A program made the position numbers and the translations under genes. DNA of 64,000 nt. Origin: Streptomyces sp. man185 (GTDB lineage: Bacteria > Actinomycetota > Actinomycetes > Streptomycetales > Streptomycetaceae). Below the pieces are notes generated by a model, which was not told the origin of the DNA, did not search any database, and was given only the letters and a program-made list of their open reading frames with translations. Positions 14,460-23,167 of the stretch are shown here, piece by piece. The DNA lies in the NCBI GenBank assembly GCA_002551355.1, contig NTHE01000037.1:1-64000 (forward strand). The letters are read 5' to 3'. Position 1 is the first letter of the stretch. Each line of letters begins with the position of its first letter.

Positions 14460-17073
14460 GCTCCCCCTCGGCGAGTGGGTCGACTCCGCGGTCGAATGGC
14501 TGCAGACCCACCTCGCCTGGCTCTTCGATGCCATCAGCTCCATCGTCAGCGGCATGTTCGACGGCATAGCCGCCGTCCTGTCCGCCCCCGCGCCGCTGCT
14601 GTTCGCGGGCATCGTCGCCGTCATCGCCTGGTGGCTGCGCGGCCTGCCCGCGGCCCTGCTCACCTTCGTCGGGTTCGCCCTCATCGACTCCGTCGAGCTG
14701 TGGGACGAAGCGATGGACACCCTCACCCTGGTGCTCGTCGCGACCCTCGTCACCCTGGTCATCGCCGTGCCGCTGGGCATCTGGGCCTCCCGGTCCCGGA
14801 CGGTCAGCGCGATCACCCGGCCGGTCCTGGACTTCATGCAGACCATGCCCGCCATGGTCTACCTGATCCCCGGCGTCATCTTCTTCGGCGTCGGCGTGGT
14901 CCCCGGCATCATCGCCACGATCATCTTCGCCCTGCCCCCGGGCGTCCGGATGACCGAACTCGGCATCCGCCAGGTCGACGGCGAACTCGTCGAGGCGGCC
15001 GAGGCCTTCGGCACCACCTCGCGCAACACCCTGCTGCGCGTCCAGCTGCCGCTCGCCCTGCCCACGATCATGGCCGGAATCAACCAGGTCATCATGCTCG
15101 GCCTGTCCATGGTCGTCATTGCGGGCATGGTCGGCGGCGGCGGCCTCGGCGGCTCCGTCTACCGCGCCATCGGCAACGTCGACGTCGGCCTCGGCTTCGA
15201 GGCGGGCATCTCCATCGTCATCCTCGCCATGTACCTGGACCGGATGACCGGCGCGCTGGGCACCGAGGTCTCCCCGCTGGGCCGCCGTGCGGTCGCCAAG
15301 GCCCAGGCCATGGCCGAGGGCTGGAAGATCTGGACCTACCGCCCGCAGCCCCGCATCGCGGCCGTCGGCATCGTCGTCCTCGCGCTCGTCGCGGGCAGCA
15401 TGAGCCTCTTCGGCGGTTCCAAGGACGACACCGCCGGCGCGAGCGCGCAGATCGGCGACGGCAAGAAGGTCAGCATCGGCTACATCCCCTGGGACGAGGG
15501 CATCGCCTCCACGTTCCTCTGGAAGGAGATGCTGGAGCAGCGCGGCTTCGAGGTCGACGTCAAGCAGTACGAGGCCGGCGCGCTGTACACCGGCATGGCC
15601 AACGGGCAGATCGACTTCCAGACCGACTCCTGGCTGCCGGTCACCCACGCCAGCTACTGGAAGAAGTACAAGGACCGCCTGGAAGACCTCGGCGCCTGGT
15701 ACTCCCCGACCTCGCTGGAGCTCGCGGTCCCCGCGTACATGAAGGACGTCCGGACCATGGACGACCTGAAGGGCCGGGCTTCCGAGTTCAAGGACCGGAT
15801 CGTCGGCATCGAGCCGAGCGCCGGTGAGATGGGCCTGCTCAAGGACAAGCTGCTGCCGGGCTACGGCCTGGACAAGGAGTACAAGCTCATCGACGGCTCC
15901 ACGCCGTCCATGCTGGCCGAGCTGAAGCGCGCCTACGCCAAGAAGGAACCGATCGTCGTTCCGCTCTGGTCGCCGCACTGGGCGTACAACGAGTACGACC
16001 TCACCAAGCTGAAGGACCCCAAGGGTCTCTGGGGCAAGGGCGACGGCGTCCACAGCCTGGCGCGCAAGGGCTTCTCCGCCGAGAACCCCGAGGTCGCCAA
16101 GTGGGTCAAGAACTTCAAGATGAGCGAGAAGCAGCTCACCAGCCTTGAGGCCGAGATCCAGAAGGCCGGTTCCGGCAAGGAGCAGGAAGCCGTCCGCACC
16201 TGGCTGAAGGACAACCCGGGCGTCGCCGACAAGTGGACCCCGGTCCCGAAGGACGCCCAGGGCGCCGGCGGCAAGGACGAGCGTGACCGCGCTCTGGAGG
16301 TCGCCTGGTTCCCCTGGGAGGAGGACATCGCCGCCACGTACCTGTGGAAGGCGGTCCTGGAGGAGCGCGGTTACAAGATCAACCTCAAGCAGTTCGAGGT
16401 CGGTCCGATGTACGCCGCGATGTCACGCGGCCAGATCGACGTGCAGTTCGACGGCTGGCTGCCGTACACCCAGAAGAATTACTGGGACAAGTACGGCGAC
16501 CAGCTGACGGACATCGGCTCCTGGTACGGGCCGACCTCCATCGAGGTCGCCGTCCCCGACTACGTCAAGGACGTCAAGTCCCTCGACGACCTCAAGGGCA
16601 AGGGCTCCGACTTCAAGGGCCGGATCGTCGGCATCGAGCCCGGCACCGCCACCATGGAGAACCTCAAGAAGAACGTCCTGCCGAGTTACGGCCTGGACGA
16701 GGAGTACGAGGTCCTCGACTCCTCCACGCCCGGCATGCTGGCCGAGCTGAAGCGCGCGTACGCCAAGAAGGAGCCCATCGCGGTTCTGCTGTGGACCCCG
16801 CACTGGGCGTACAACGAGTACGGCATGACCAAGCTGAAGGACCCGAAGAAGGCGTTCGGTGAGGGCGACCGGCTGCACACCATCGCCTCCAAGGAGTTCC
16901 CGAAGCAGTACCCGCAGCTGACGAAGTGGTTCAAGGACTTCAAGCTCACCGAGAAGCAGCTCGGCGGACTGGAGAACGAGATCCAGAAGCGCGGCGCGGG
17001 TCACGAGGAGGAAGCCGTGAAGGCCTGGATGGACGACAACCCGGGCATCGCGGACACCATGGCGCCCCAGTAA
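14452..17073 (+). CDS. Betaine/proline ABC permease fused to two tandem substrate-binding domains
   Basis: A single 873-residue polypeptide. Residues 1-290 are a ProW-type permease with the EAA-like loop (VDGELVEAAEAFGTTSRNTL). An extra transmembrane helix near 305-325 leads to an external binding domain (about 340-605), followed by a second homologous one (about 612-873). Each has the OpuAC-type aromatic clusters (WLPVTHASYW and WSPHWAYNEY in the first, WLPYTQKNYW and WTPHWAYNEY in the second). It imports quaternary-amine osmoprotectants together with the upstream ATPase. Tethering two binding domains per permease subunit would place four on a dimeric transporter. Confidence 0.92.
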   Translation: MFRLPLGEWVDSAVEWLQTHLAWLFDAISSIVSGMFDGIAAVLSAPAPLLFAGIVAVIAWWLRGLPAALLTFVGFALIDSVELWDEAMDTLTLVLVATLVTLVIAVPLGIWASRSRTVSAITRPVLDFMQTMPAMVYLIPGVIFFGVGVVPGIIATIIFALPPGVRMTELGIRQVDGELVEAAEAFGTTSRNTLLRVQLPLALPTIMAGINQVIMLGLSMVVIAGMVGGGGLGGSVYRAIGNVDVGLGFEAGISIVILAMYLDRMTGALGTEVSPLGRRAVAKAQAMAEGWKIWTYRPQPRIAAVGIVVLALVAGSMSLFGGSKDDTAGASAQIGDGKKVSIGYIPWDEGIASTFLWKEMLEQRGFEVDVKQYEAGALYTGMANGQIDFQTDSWLPVTHASYWKKYKDRLEDLGAWYSPTSLELAVPAYMKDVRTMDDLKGRASEFKDRIVGIEPSAGEMGLLKDKLLPGYGLDKEYKLIDGSTPSMLAELKRAYAKKEPIVVPLWSPHWAYNEYDLTKLKDPKGLWGKGDGVHSLARKGFSAENPEVAKWVKNFKMSEKQLTSLEAEIQKAGSGKEQEAVRTWLKDNPGVADKWTPVPKDAQGAGGKDERDRALEVAWFPWEEDIAATYLWKAVLEERGYKINLKQFEVGPMYAAMSRGQIDVQFDGWLPYTQKNYWDKYGDQLTDIGSWYGPTSIEVAVPDYVKDVKSLDDLKGKGSDFKGRIVGIEPGTATMENLKKNVLPSYGLDEEYEVLDSSTPGMLAELKRAYAKKEPIAVLLWTPHWAYNEYGMTKLKDPKKAFGEGDRLHTIASKEFPKQYPQLTKWFKDFKLTEKQLGGLENEIQKRGAGHEEEAVKAWMDDNPGIADTMAPQ

Positions 17074-17103
17074 GGGCCCACGGGCACGAAAGCGCAGGTC
17101 GAG

Positions 17104-17140
17104 AAGGGGTGGCTCCCGCCTTCGGGCGGGGCCACCCCTT
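17104..17140 (+). terminator. Terminator of the betaine transporter operon
   Basis: AAGGGGTGGC (17104-17113) pairs with GCCACCCCTT (17131-17140) around an inner CCCGCC-TTCG-GGCGGG stem-loop. It starts 31 bases after the stop codon. Confidence 0.85.
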
Positions 17141-17237
17141 CCGGCTGCCCGGAGTCGTTTTCCGGACGTCGTGCGCAACCATGTGCGTAAGGTGCTGGCA
17201 ACCGCGAGGATGGGCGGGTGCGGGAGGGAGCTCGGAC

Positions 17238-17783
17238 ATGGACGACAAGGACACGCCGCGGGTAGGCGCCGCGGTCCGGCGTCGGCGCAGAACCCTCGGC
17301 CTCACGCTGGCCGCGGTCGCCGAGCGCAGCGGGCTCTCCGTGCCCTTCCTCAGCCAGATCGAGAACGAACGGGCCCGCCCCAGCGCCCGCTCCCTCGACC
17401 GGGTCGCCGAGGCGCTGGAGACCACCACCAAGAAGCTCCACGCCGCCGCCGACTCCGCCCGCGCCGTGGACGTCGTCCGGGGCGCGGAGGGCGAGGGCGT
17501 ACGCCGCCTGGTGCGCGGCCGGCACCAGCTCAGCGCCCTGGAGTTCTCCGGCGAGCCGGACCTCGGGCGCGAGTTCCAGCACCGCAACGACGAGCTGATG
17601 TACGTCGTCGCGGGCGCCGTCGACGTCGAGGCCGAGGGCCAGGTCCACCGCTTGGAGAGCGGCGACACACTGTTTCTCTCCGGCGGGGTCCGCCACCGCT
17701 GGCGCGCCACCGTGCCGAACACCCGGCTCCTGGTCGTCTCGGTGGCCGAGCACATCGACGCCACCTTCGACTCGCGCCGCTGA
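17238..17783 (+). CDS. XRE family regulator with cupin domain
   Basis: A 181-residue protein with an N-terminal Cro/C1-type helix-turn-helix (GAAVRRRRRTLGLTLAAVAE, then SGLSVPFLSQIENERARPS) and a C-terminal cupin barrel (about 105-175, DELMYVVAGAVDVEAEGQVH, LESGDTLFLSGGVRHRW). Such proteins are small-molecule-responsive repressors, often of amino-acid, polyamine or osmolyte metabolism. It follows the betaine operon after a terminator, and whether it controls that operon is unknown. The ATG at 17238 has a GGAGGGAG sequence upstream. In-frame sequence further upstream lacks features. Confidence 0.85.
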   Translation: MDDKDTPRVGAAVRRRRRTLGLTLAAVAERSGLSVPFLSQIENERARPSARSLDRVAEALETTTKKLHAAADSARAVDVVRGAEGEGVRRLVRGRHQLSALEFSGEPDLGREFQHRNDELMYVVAGAVDVEAEGQVHRLESGDTLFLSGGVRHRWRATVPNTRLLVVSVAEHIDATFDSRR

Positions 17784-17792
17784 GAGGCCGGG

Positions 17793-18509
17793 GTGCCTGT
17801 GCGCGTCGTCTCGCTGGTCCCCTCGCTCACCGAGGCCGTCGCCGCGACCGCCCCCGGGCTGCTCGTCGGCGTCACCGACTGGTGCACCCACCCCGCGGAC
17901 CTCATCGCCGCCCGGATCGGCGGCACGAAGAACCCTGACGTGGCCGCGATCATCGCCCTCGCCCCCGACCTCGTGATCGCCAACGAGGAGGAGAACCGGG
18001 CCCCCGACCTCGACGCGCTCCGGGCCGCCGGGCTCGACGTCCTGGTCACCGAGGTCCGCACCCTGGACCAGGCCTTCACCGAACTGCACCGCGTCCTCGT
18101 CGACGGCTGCGGGCTCGCCCGGCCCCGCTGGCTGGACGAGGCCGAGGCCGCCTGGGCCGCCCGCCCCGCCCCGGCCGGAGGCCCCCGCCCCGCCGTCGTA
18201 CCGATCTGGCGCAGGCCCTGGATGGTGCTGGGCCACGACACCTTCGCCGGCGACCTCCTCGCCCGCCTCGGCATCCGCAACGTCTACGCCGACCACGCCG
18301 AGCGCTACCCCCGCGTCCCGATCGACGAGCTGAACGCCTCCGGGGCCGACCTGGTCGTGCTGCCCGACGAGCCCTACCGCTTCACCGCCGACGACGGGCC
18401 CGAGGCCTTCCCCGCCCTGCCCGCCGCACTCGTCGACGGGCGGCTGCTCACGTGGTACGGGCCGTCGCTGGCCGAGGCGGCACGGGCGCTGCCGTCAGCG
18501 CTCCGCTGA
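17793..18509 (+). CDS. Helical-backbone metal receptor (BtuF-like) without export signal
   Basis: A 238-residue protein resembling the periplasmic-binding fold of vitamin B12/iron-siderophore receptors (VVSLVPSLTEAVAATAPG, LVGVTDWCTHP, KNPDVAAIIALAPDLVIANE, and a C-terminal ADLVVLPDEPYRF lobe). It has no signal peptide or lipobox, so it probably acts in the cytoplasm, and the ligand is unknown. The GTG start is 10 bases after the XRE-cupin stop, suggesting co-transcription. Confidence 0.8.
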   Translation: MPVRVVSLVPSLTEAVAATAPGLLVGVTDWCTHPADLIAARIGGTKNPDVAAIIALAPDLVIANEEENRAPDLDALRAAGLDVLVTEVRTLDQAFTELHRVLVDGCGLARPRWLDEAEAAWAARPAPAGGPRPAVVPIWRRPWMVLGHDTFAGDLLARLGIRNVYADHAERYPRVPIDELNASGADLVVLPDEPYRFTADDGPEAFPALPAALVDGRLLTWYGPSLAEAARALPSALR

Positions 18510-19632
18510 GCACCCCGCGCGCCGTCCGCGTCCCGGCCGCCGCCCAGGCCGCCACCAAAAACACGTACAGCGCCACCGCCAGCCAGGTCAGCGCGTCCAG
18601 ACCGGTGTGGCGGGCCAGACCCGCCGCGCCCGTCACACACGTGCCGACGGGGAAGGTGAACGCCCACCACGTCATCGCGAACCCCATCCCGTCCCGCGCG
18701 GCCCGCACCACCATCGCGGCCGCCAGGGCCAGCCACAGCAGCGCGAAACCCATCACCGGCACCCCGTACAGCACGGCGAACGCGCCGAACGCGGAGGCGT
18801 AAGGAGCCCCGACCGCCCCCGGGGCGACGTCGGCCAGCTGGTTCACGGCGGTCGTCGACTGGCCGAGCGGCCCCAGCACCAGAAACAGCGTCGGGGTCAG
18901 CGCGAGCGGCAGCGGGCCGTGGTGGACCAGCCGCGAGAAGACCAGCGGCAGCACCACCAGCGTGGCCAGCAGCGACAGGCCGAACATCGCGTAGCAGGCG
19001 AGCAGCAGCGCCTCGCGCCCCTGCCCGGCCCCGAGGTGCGGCACCAGCAGCGCACCCTGCGAGGCCGAGACCATCGGCGCGACCAGCGGCAGCAGCCAGA
19101 CCGGCGACGCGGTCCCGGGCGCGGGACGGTGGCGCACGACCATCAGATACGGCACCACGACGGCGGCAGCCAGACCGATCACCGTGCCCGCCACGAACAG
19201 CACCACGTCCACCGCGAGCGCCGCCCGCGCGCCCACCACGTCCGCGCCGACCATCAGGGTGGCCCCGCCGACGGCCATCAGCGCCATCGACAGACAGCCG
19301 TAGAACGGGGCGATCGACGGGTCCAGCAGGTGGGCGCGGGCCTGGTCCCGGTGGCAGAGCCAGTGCCCGGCCCGCGCGGTGAGGACGGTCAGCAACAGCA
19401 CGACCGACAGCGCCCACACCAGCGTGCACACGGCCCGCAGACCGGGAACGTCCACCGGCAGCGCCGCGCCGGCGGACGCGACGATCGCGGTGCCCATCAC
19501 GCTCGCGTACCAGTTCGGGCCGATGTGCCGCAGGGACGGCAGCCGTGTCGCGTCGCCGGTGCCCGCCGGGCGAGGCGGTATCGCGGCCGAGGGGGACGGT
19601 ACAGCGGTCCGGGTCTGCGGAAAGATGGCCAT
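18448..19632 (-). CDS. TDT-family (tellurite-resistance/dicarboxylate, SLAC1-like) transporter
   Basis: A 394-residue membrane protein with about ten transmembrane helices. The RHIGPNWYASVMGTAIVASA stretch near residue 35 and the later FAMTWWAFTFPVGT segment are typical of TDT/SLAC1 channels and exporters for anions such as sulfite, malate or tellurite. The substrate cannot be deduced. Its 3' end overlaps the end of the metal-receptor gene by 62 bases on the opposite strand. It is divergent from a LysR regulator with a palindrome-rich 70-base gap, so LysR control is likely. The ATG at 19632 has no strong Shine-Dalgarno. Confidence 0.85.
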   Translation of the reverse strand: MAIFPQTRTAVPSPSAAIPPRPAGTGDATRLPSLRHIGPNWYASVMGTAIVASAGAALPVDVPGLRAVCTLVWALSVVLLLTVLTARAGHWLCHRDQARAHLLDPSIAPFYGCLSMALMAVGGATLMVGADVVGARAALAVDVVLFVAGTVIGLAAAVVVPYLMVVRHRPAPGTASPVWLLPLVAPMVSASQGALLVPHLGAGQGREALLLACYAMFGLSLLATLVVLPLVFSRLVHHGPLPLALTPTLFLVLGPLGQSTTAVNQLADVAPGAVGAPYASAFGAFAVLYGVPVMGFALLWLALAAAMVVRAARDGMGFAMTWWAFTFPVGTCVTGAAGLARHTGLDALTWLAVALYVFLVAAWAAAGTRTARGVLSGALTAAPVPPRPATARTT

Positions 19633-19692
19633 GCCACGATTCTTCGTGGCCGGGCCCCCGCCCGCCAGGGACCCCGTTCCTATGAGGTCATA
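19633..19692. promoter_or_regulatory. Divergent TDT-LysR control region with two palindromes
   Basis: GCCACGA-TTCT-TCGTGGC (19633-19650) abuts the TDT start. TATGAGGTCATA (19681-19692) lies just before the LysR start and is followed by a further TTATGAC half-site. The second fits a LysR-type operator that would also autoregulate the regulator. Confidence 0.55.
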
Positions 19693-19702
19693 AGCTGGAT
19701 TT

Positions 19703-20638
19703 ATGACCGGCGACGACGCACACGCACCCCGCATCCCCCTGTCCCACCGGGTCCCCGACCTCGGGGCGCTGGAACTGCTGCTCGCCGTCGCCCGGCACGG
19801 CAGCCTCGGCCGCGCCGCCAAGGACGTCGGGATCACCCAGCCGGCCGCCTCCAGCCGCGTCCGGTCCATGGAGCGGCAGCTCGGCGTCGCCCTGCTGGAC
19901 CGTTCCCCGCGCGGCTCCCGGCTCACCGACGCCGGCGCGCTGGTCACCGACTGGGCGCGCCGGGTCGTCGAGGCGGCGGAGGCCTTCGACGCGGGCACGC
20001 AGGCGCTGCGCGACCGCCGCGACTCCCGGCTGCGGGTCGCCGCCAGCATGACGATCGCCGAGTACCTGCTGCCGGGCTGGCTGATCGCCCTGCGCGGGGA
20101 ACGCCCGGACACGGCGGTCTCGCTGCTCGTCGGCAACTCCGCAGCCGTCGCCCGCCGCCTGGTCACGGGCGAGGCGGACCTCGGCTTCGTCGAGGGCCTG
20201 TCGATACCGGAGGGCCTCGACGGCACCGTCATCGCCCATGACCGCCTCGTCGTCGTGGTCGCCCCCAGCCACCCCTGGGCCCGCCGCCGCACCCCGCTGC
20301 TGCCCGGCGAACTCGCCGCCACCCCGCTCATCCTCCGCGAACACGGCTCCGGCACCCGCCAGGTCCTGGACGCCGCGCTCGCCGTGCACGGCGGACTGGC
20401 CCAGCCGCTGCTGGAACTCTCCTCCACCACGGCGGTCAAGGGTGCGGCGGAGAGCGGCGCGGGCCCCTGCGTCCTGAGCGAACTGGCCCTCGGCGAGGAG
20501 CTGTCGGCCCGCCGGCTCGTCAAGGTCCCGGTCGCGGGCGTACGGCTGCGCCGCCAACTGCGCGCCGTCTGGCCCGGCGGCCACCGCCCGACCGGCCCCG
20601 CGCGCGATCTGCTGTCCCTGACCGGTCGCGACGCGTGA
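19703..20638 (+). CDS. LysR family transcriptional regulator
   Basis: A 311-residue LTTR. The winged helix-turn-helix occupies residues about 17-76 (LELLLAVARHGSLGRAAKDV, GITQPAASSRVRSMERQLGV, then LLDRSPRGSRLT) and the effector-binding domain residues 105-300 (LRVAASMTIAEYLLPGWL). It probably activates the adjacent divergent TDT transporter gene in response to an anion or sulfur metabolite, inferred from position only. The ATG start has no strong Shine-Dalgarno and may give a short-leader transcript. Confidence 0.9.
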   Translation: MTGDDAHAPRIPLSHRVPDLGALELLLAVARHGSLGRAAKDVGITQPAASSRVRSMERQLGVALLDRSPRGSRLTDAGALVTDWARRVVEAAEAFDAGTQALRDRRDSRLRVAASMTIAEYLLPGWLIALRGERPDTAVSLLVGNSAAVARRLVTGEADLGFVEGLSIPEGLDGTVIAHDRLVVVVAPSHPWARRRTPLLPGELAATPLILREHGSGTRQVLDAALAVHGGLAQPLLELSSTTAVKGAAESGAGPCVLSELALGEELSARRLVKVPVAGVRLRRQLRAVWPGGHRPTGPARDLLSLTGRDA

Positions 20639-20640
20639 CC

Positions 20641-20722
20641 CCGGAACCCAGAGGACCCGCGAACCCCGAGAACACCCAAGAACCCCGAGAACACCCGAGA
20701 ACTCAGCGAATCCCGAGAACCT
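20641..20722. repeat. Degenerate 19-bp tandem repeats after the LysR gene
   Basis: Two copies of GAACCCCGAGAACACCCRA (20661-20679 and 20680-20698) differ by one base, and diverged GAAC-CCGAG units flank them. The stretch lies between the LysR stop and the DUF2510 gene. It lacks dyad symmetry and looks like slippage-derived spacer DNA. Confidence 0.75.
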
Positions 20723-20767
20723 CGGGGACCCGGTGACCGTGTCGGAGCCGGACTTTAGAGTGTGGGC

Positions 20768-21733
20768 ATGAGTTACGCGACGCCGCCCGGCTGGTATCCG
20801 GACACCGGCGCACCCGGCCTTGAGCGCTGGTGGGACGGCGCGGCCTGGACCGCGCACACCCGCCCGCTCGCCGCCGCCGCCCGGCCCGCACCGGCGGAGT
20901 TCGGCCCCGTGGAGTTCGGCCCGCCGTCGCTTCCGCTCCCGCACCAGCGCCGCCCCCAGGACGGACCGGTGGGCGGCAGCCGGACGAAGATCCTGGCGAT
21001 CACGCTCTCCGGGGTGCTGGTCCTGGGCGCGGCCGTCACCGGGGCGGTCCTGCTGGGCCGCGACGACAGCGGTACGCCGACGGCTCCGACGACGACCACC
21101 TCGTCCCCGGGCCCCGTCACCACTCCCACGGCGACCGCCACGACCTCCGCCGAGCCCGACCCCGACGAGGACCCGGCCGTCCTCGTCGACCAGCTCAACG
21201 GGGTCACATTGCCGGTGCCGGAGGGCTGGGAGAAGCCGGAGGGCACCACCGCGGGCGTCCCCACCATCCGCACCGAGCAGTCCTACGACTGCCCCGGCGG
21301 CTCGTCGTTCTGCTACCACGGCACGGTCACCACCCACACCGCCCGGGGCGGGGAGAGCGATCCCGAGGCCCTCGCCGAGGCCGACATCGTCACCGCCGCC
21401 GACCGTGCCTACGACGAGGACACCTTCGGCCGGCGCCTCCACGGCGGCATCAGGTCCCACAAGGTGCTCAGGACGCAGGAGCTGACCGTCGCCGGACGCA
21501 CCGGCTATCTGGTGCGCTGGCAGGTCACCACCGGCAAGGGGCCCGGCGGTTACGTGCAGTCCCTCGCCTTCCCCTCGTCGGTGGGCACCGAGACCCCGGT
21601 GATCGTCCGGTTCGCCTTCGACGCCGACGCGGCTGACCTGCCGCTCTCCCTGATGGACACGATCACCAAGGGCATCCGCCCGCTCGGCGACAGCGAGACG
21701 AGCGGCGGCGTGGGCGCGTCCATCGGCCCCTGA
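20768..21733 (+). CDS. DUF2510 domain membrane-anchored protein
   Basis: A 321-residue protein. The N-terminal DUF2510 motif (PPGWYPDTGAPGLERWWDG, then AAWTAHTRP) lies in the cytoplasm. A transmembrane helix (about 77-97) follows, then a Thr/Pro/Ser-rich linker and an extracellular domain of about 190 residues with two cysteines in CPGGSSFC that may form a disulfide. DUF2510 is a small actinobacterial module of unknown role, usually at the N-terminus of membrane proteins. Function unknown. The ATG at 20768 was preferred to a GTG two codons upstream. Confidence 0.82.
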   Translation: MSYATPPGWYPDTGAPGLERWWDGAAWTAHTRPLAAAARPAPAEFGPVEFGPPSLPLPHQRRPQDGPVGGSRTKILAITLSGVLVLGAAVTGAVLLGRDDSGTPTAPTTTTSSPGPVTTPTATATTSAEPDPDEDPAVLVDQLNGVTLPVPEGWEKPEGTTAGVPTIRTEQSYDCPGGSSFCYHGTVTTHTARGGESDPEALAEADIVTAADRAYDEDTFGRRLHGGIRSHKVLRTQELTVAGRTGYLVRWQVTTGKGPGGYVQSLAFPSSVGTETPVIVRFAFDADAADLPLSLMDTITKGIRPLGDSETSGGVGASIGP

Positions 21734-21776
21734 ACCCGCGCACGCCACAGCTCAGGCCAGGTCGGGTCGGGCCGGG

Positions 21777-22979
21777 TCAGAGGAAGGTCTGTCCCTCGCC
21801 CCGGTACGTCGGAACGCTCGCCGTGACCCGGTCGCCCTCGATCAGCTGCAGCGCGTCGAAGCGCTCGCACAGCTCCCCGGCCTTGGCGTGCCGGAACCAG
21901 ACCTTGTCACCGATCAGCAGGTCGTCGGCGGGGGAGCCCAGCAGCGGCGTCTGCACCTCACCCGCGCCCTCCTGCGGGTCGTACCGCAGCCCCTCCGGCA
22001 GATACGGCACCGGCGAGCGGTCCGCACCGGCCGCGCCGGACGCCGGATAGCCGCCGCCGAGGACCGTCACCACGCCCACGCCGGGCCTGCGCACCACCGG
22101 CTGTGCGAACAGGGCCGCCGGCCGGCCGGTGAACGACGTGTAGTTGTCGAACAGCCGCGGCACGTACAGCCCCGACCCGGCGGCGATCTCCGTGACCGCG
22201 CTCTCGGCCGCCGTGTGCTGCACGCTGCCGGTCCCGCCGCCGTTCACGAACTCCAGGTCCGGTGCGACCGCCCGGACCGCCCGCACCACCTCGGCCCGGC
22301 GCACCGCCAGCTCCTTGCGGGCGGCGGCCTGCATCAGCCGGATCGCCCGGGACCGCAGCGGCCGTCCCGTCAGCGCGTCGCCGACCCCGGCGACATGCCC
22401 CTCGTACGCCATCAGTCCCACCAGCCGGAAGCCCGGCCGCCGGGCCACCGAGCGGGCCAGCTCGGCGAGCTGGGCGGGGGAGCGCAGCGGCGAGCGCAGC
22501 GCGCCGATCCGCACACGGCCGCCCAGCATGCGCAGCGAGGTGTCCAGCTCCAGACAGACCCGGATCTCCTCCTGGCCGCCCGCCCGGGACGCGTCGATCA
22601 GCTCCAGTTGGGCGTGGTCGTCGACCATCACCGTCACGGTCGCGGCCAGCTTCGGATCGGCGGCCAGTTCGGCGAAGGCGGCCCGGTCGGCGGAGGGATA
22701 GGCCAGCAGCACGTCGTCGAATCCGGCCCGCGCCAGCCACAGCGACTCCGCCAGCGTGTACGACATGATCCCGGCGAACCCGGGCCGCGCGAGCACCCGC
22801 TCCAGCAGGGCCCGGCACCGCACCGACTTGCTCGCCACCCGGACCGGCTTTCCGGCCGCCCGCCGCACCAGATCGTCGGCGTTGGCGTCGAACGCCTCCA
22901 GATCGACGATCGCGATCGGGGCGTCGAGATGGGCGGTGGCCCGGTTGTAGCGGGTCCGGTCAGCGGCGCGGGCAGTCAT
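21777..22979 (-). CDS. PLP-dependent amino acid deaminase/aldolase-like protein (alanine racemase N-terminal fold)
   Basis: A 400-residue protein with an N-terminal alanine-racemase-like barrel (IAIVDLEAFDANADDLVRRA) and the PLP lysine in VRVASKSVR (about residue 51). ELDTSLRMLGGRVRIG and LVGLMAYEGHVAG occur further on, with VNGGGTGSV as a likely phosphate-binding loop. The C-terminal metal-binding region resembles D-threonine/D-serine aldolase-dehydratases. It probably acts on a D- or beta-hydroxy amino acid, but the substrate is not evident. It converges with the DUF2510 gene. Confidence 0.82.
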   Translation of the reverse strand: MTARAADRTRYNRATAHLDAPIAIVDLEAFDANADDLVRRAAGKPVRVASKSVRCRALLERVLARPGFAGIMSYTLAESLWLARAGFDDVLLAYPSADRAAFAELAADPKLAATVTVMVDDHAQLELIDASRAGGQEEIRVCLELDTSLRMLGGRVRIGALRSPLRSPAQLAELARSVARRPGFRLVGLMAYEGHVAGVGDALTGRPLRSRAIRLMQAAARKELAVRRAEVVRAVRAVAPDLEFVNGGGTGSVQHTAAESAVTEIAAGSGLYVPRLFDNYTSFTGRPAALFAQPVVRRPGVGVVTVLGGGYPASGAAGADRSPVPYLPEGLRYDPQEGAGEVQTPLLGSPADDLLIGDKVWFRHAKAGELCERFDALQLIEGDRVTASVPTYRGEGQTFL

Positions 22980-23167
22980 GGCCGCAGCTTGCCAGAGAGC
23001 CGCTACGGCTGGGTAGGGGGACGATCAGGACAGATCCTCCGGCGACGGGGCGTCCCGTTCCCCGCCGCCCGCCCGCAGCCCGTAGAGTGACCTGCACGCG
23101 AGCACCAACGGGCCTGTCAGCGGCGGTGATCCGTGGTCGGTACGAGGACGTGTTAGCAGGGGGCCGG

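Noticed and set aside
14278-16053. 591-codon minus-strand frame opposite the betaine permease fusion
   Set aside because: An Asp/Gly/His-rich shadow frame with no domain, while the plus strand has complete transporter motifs.
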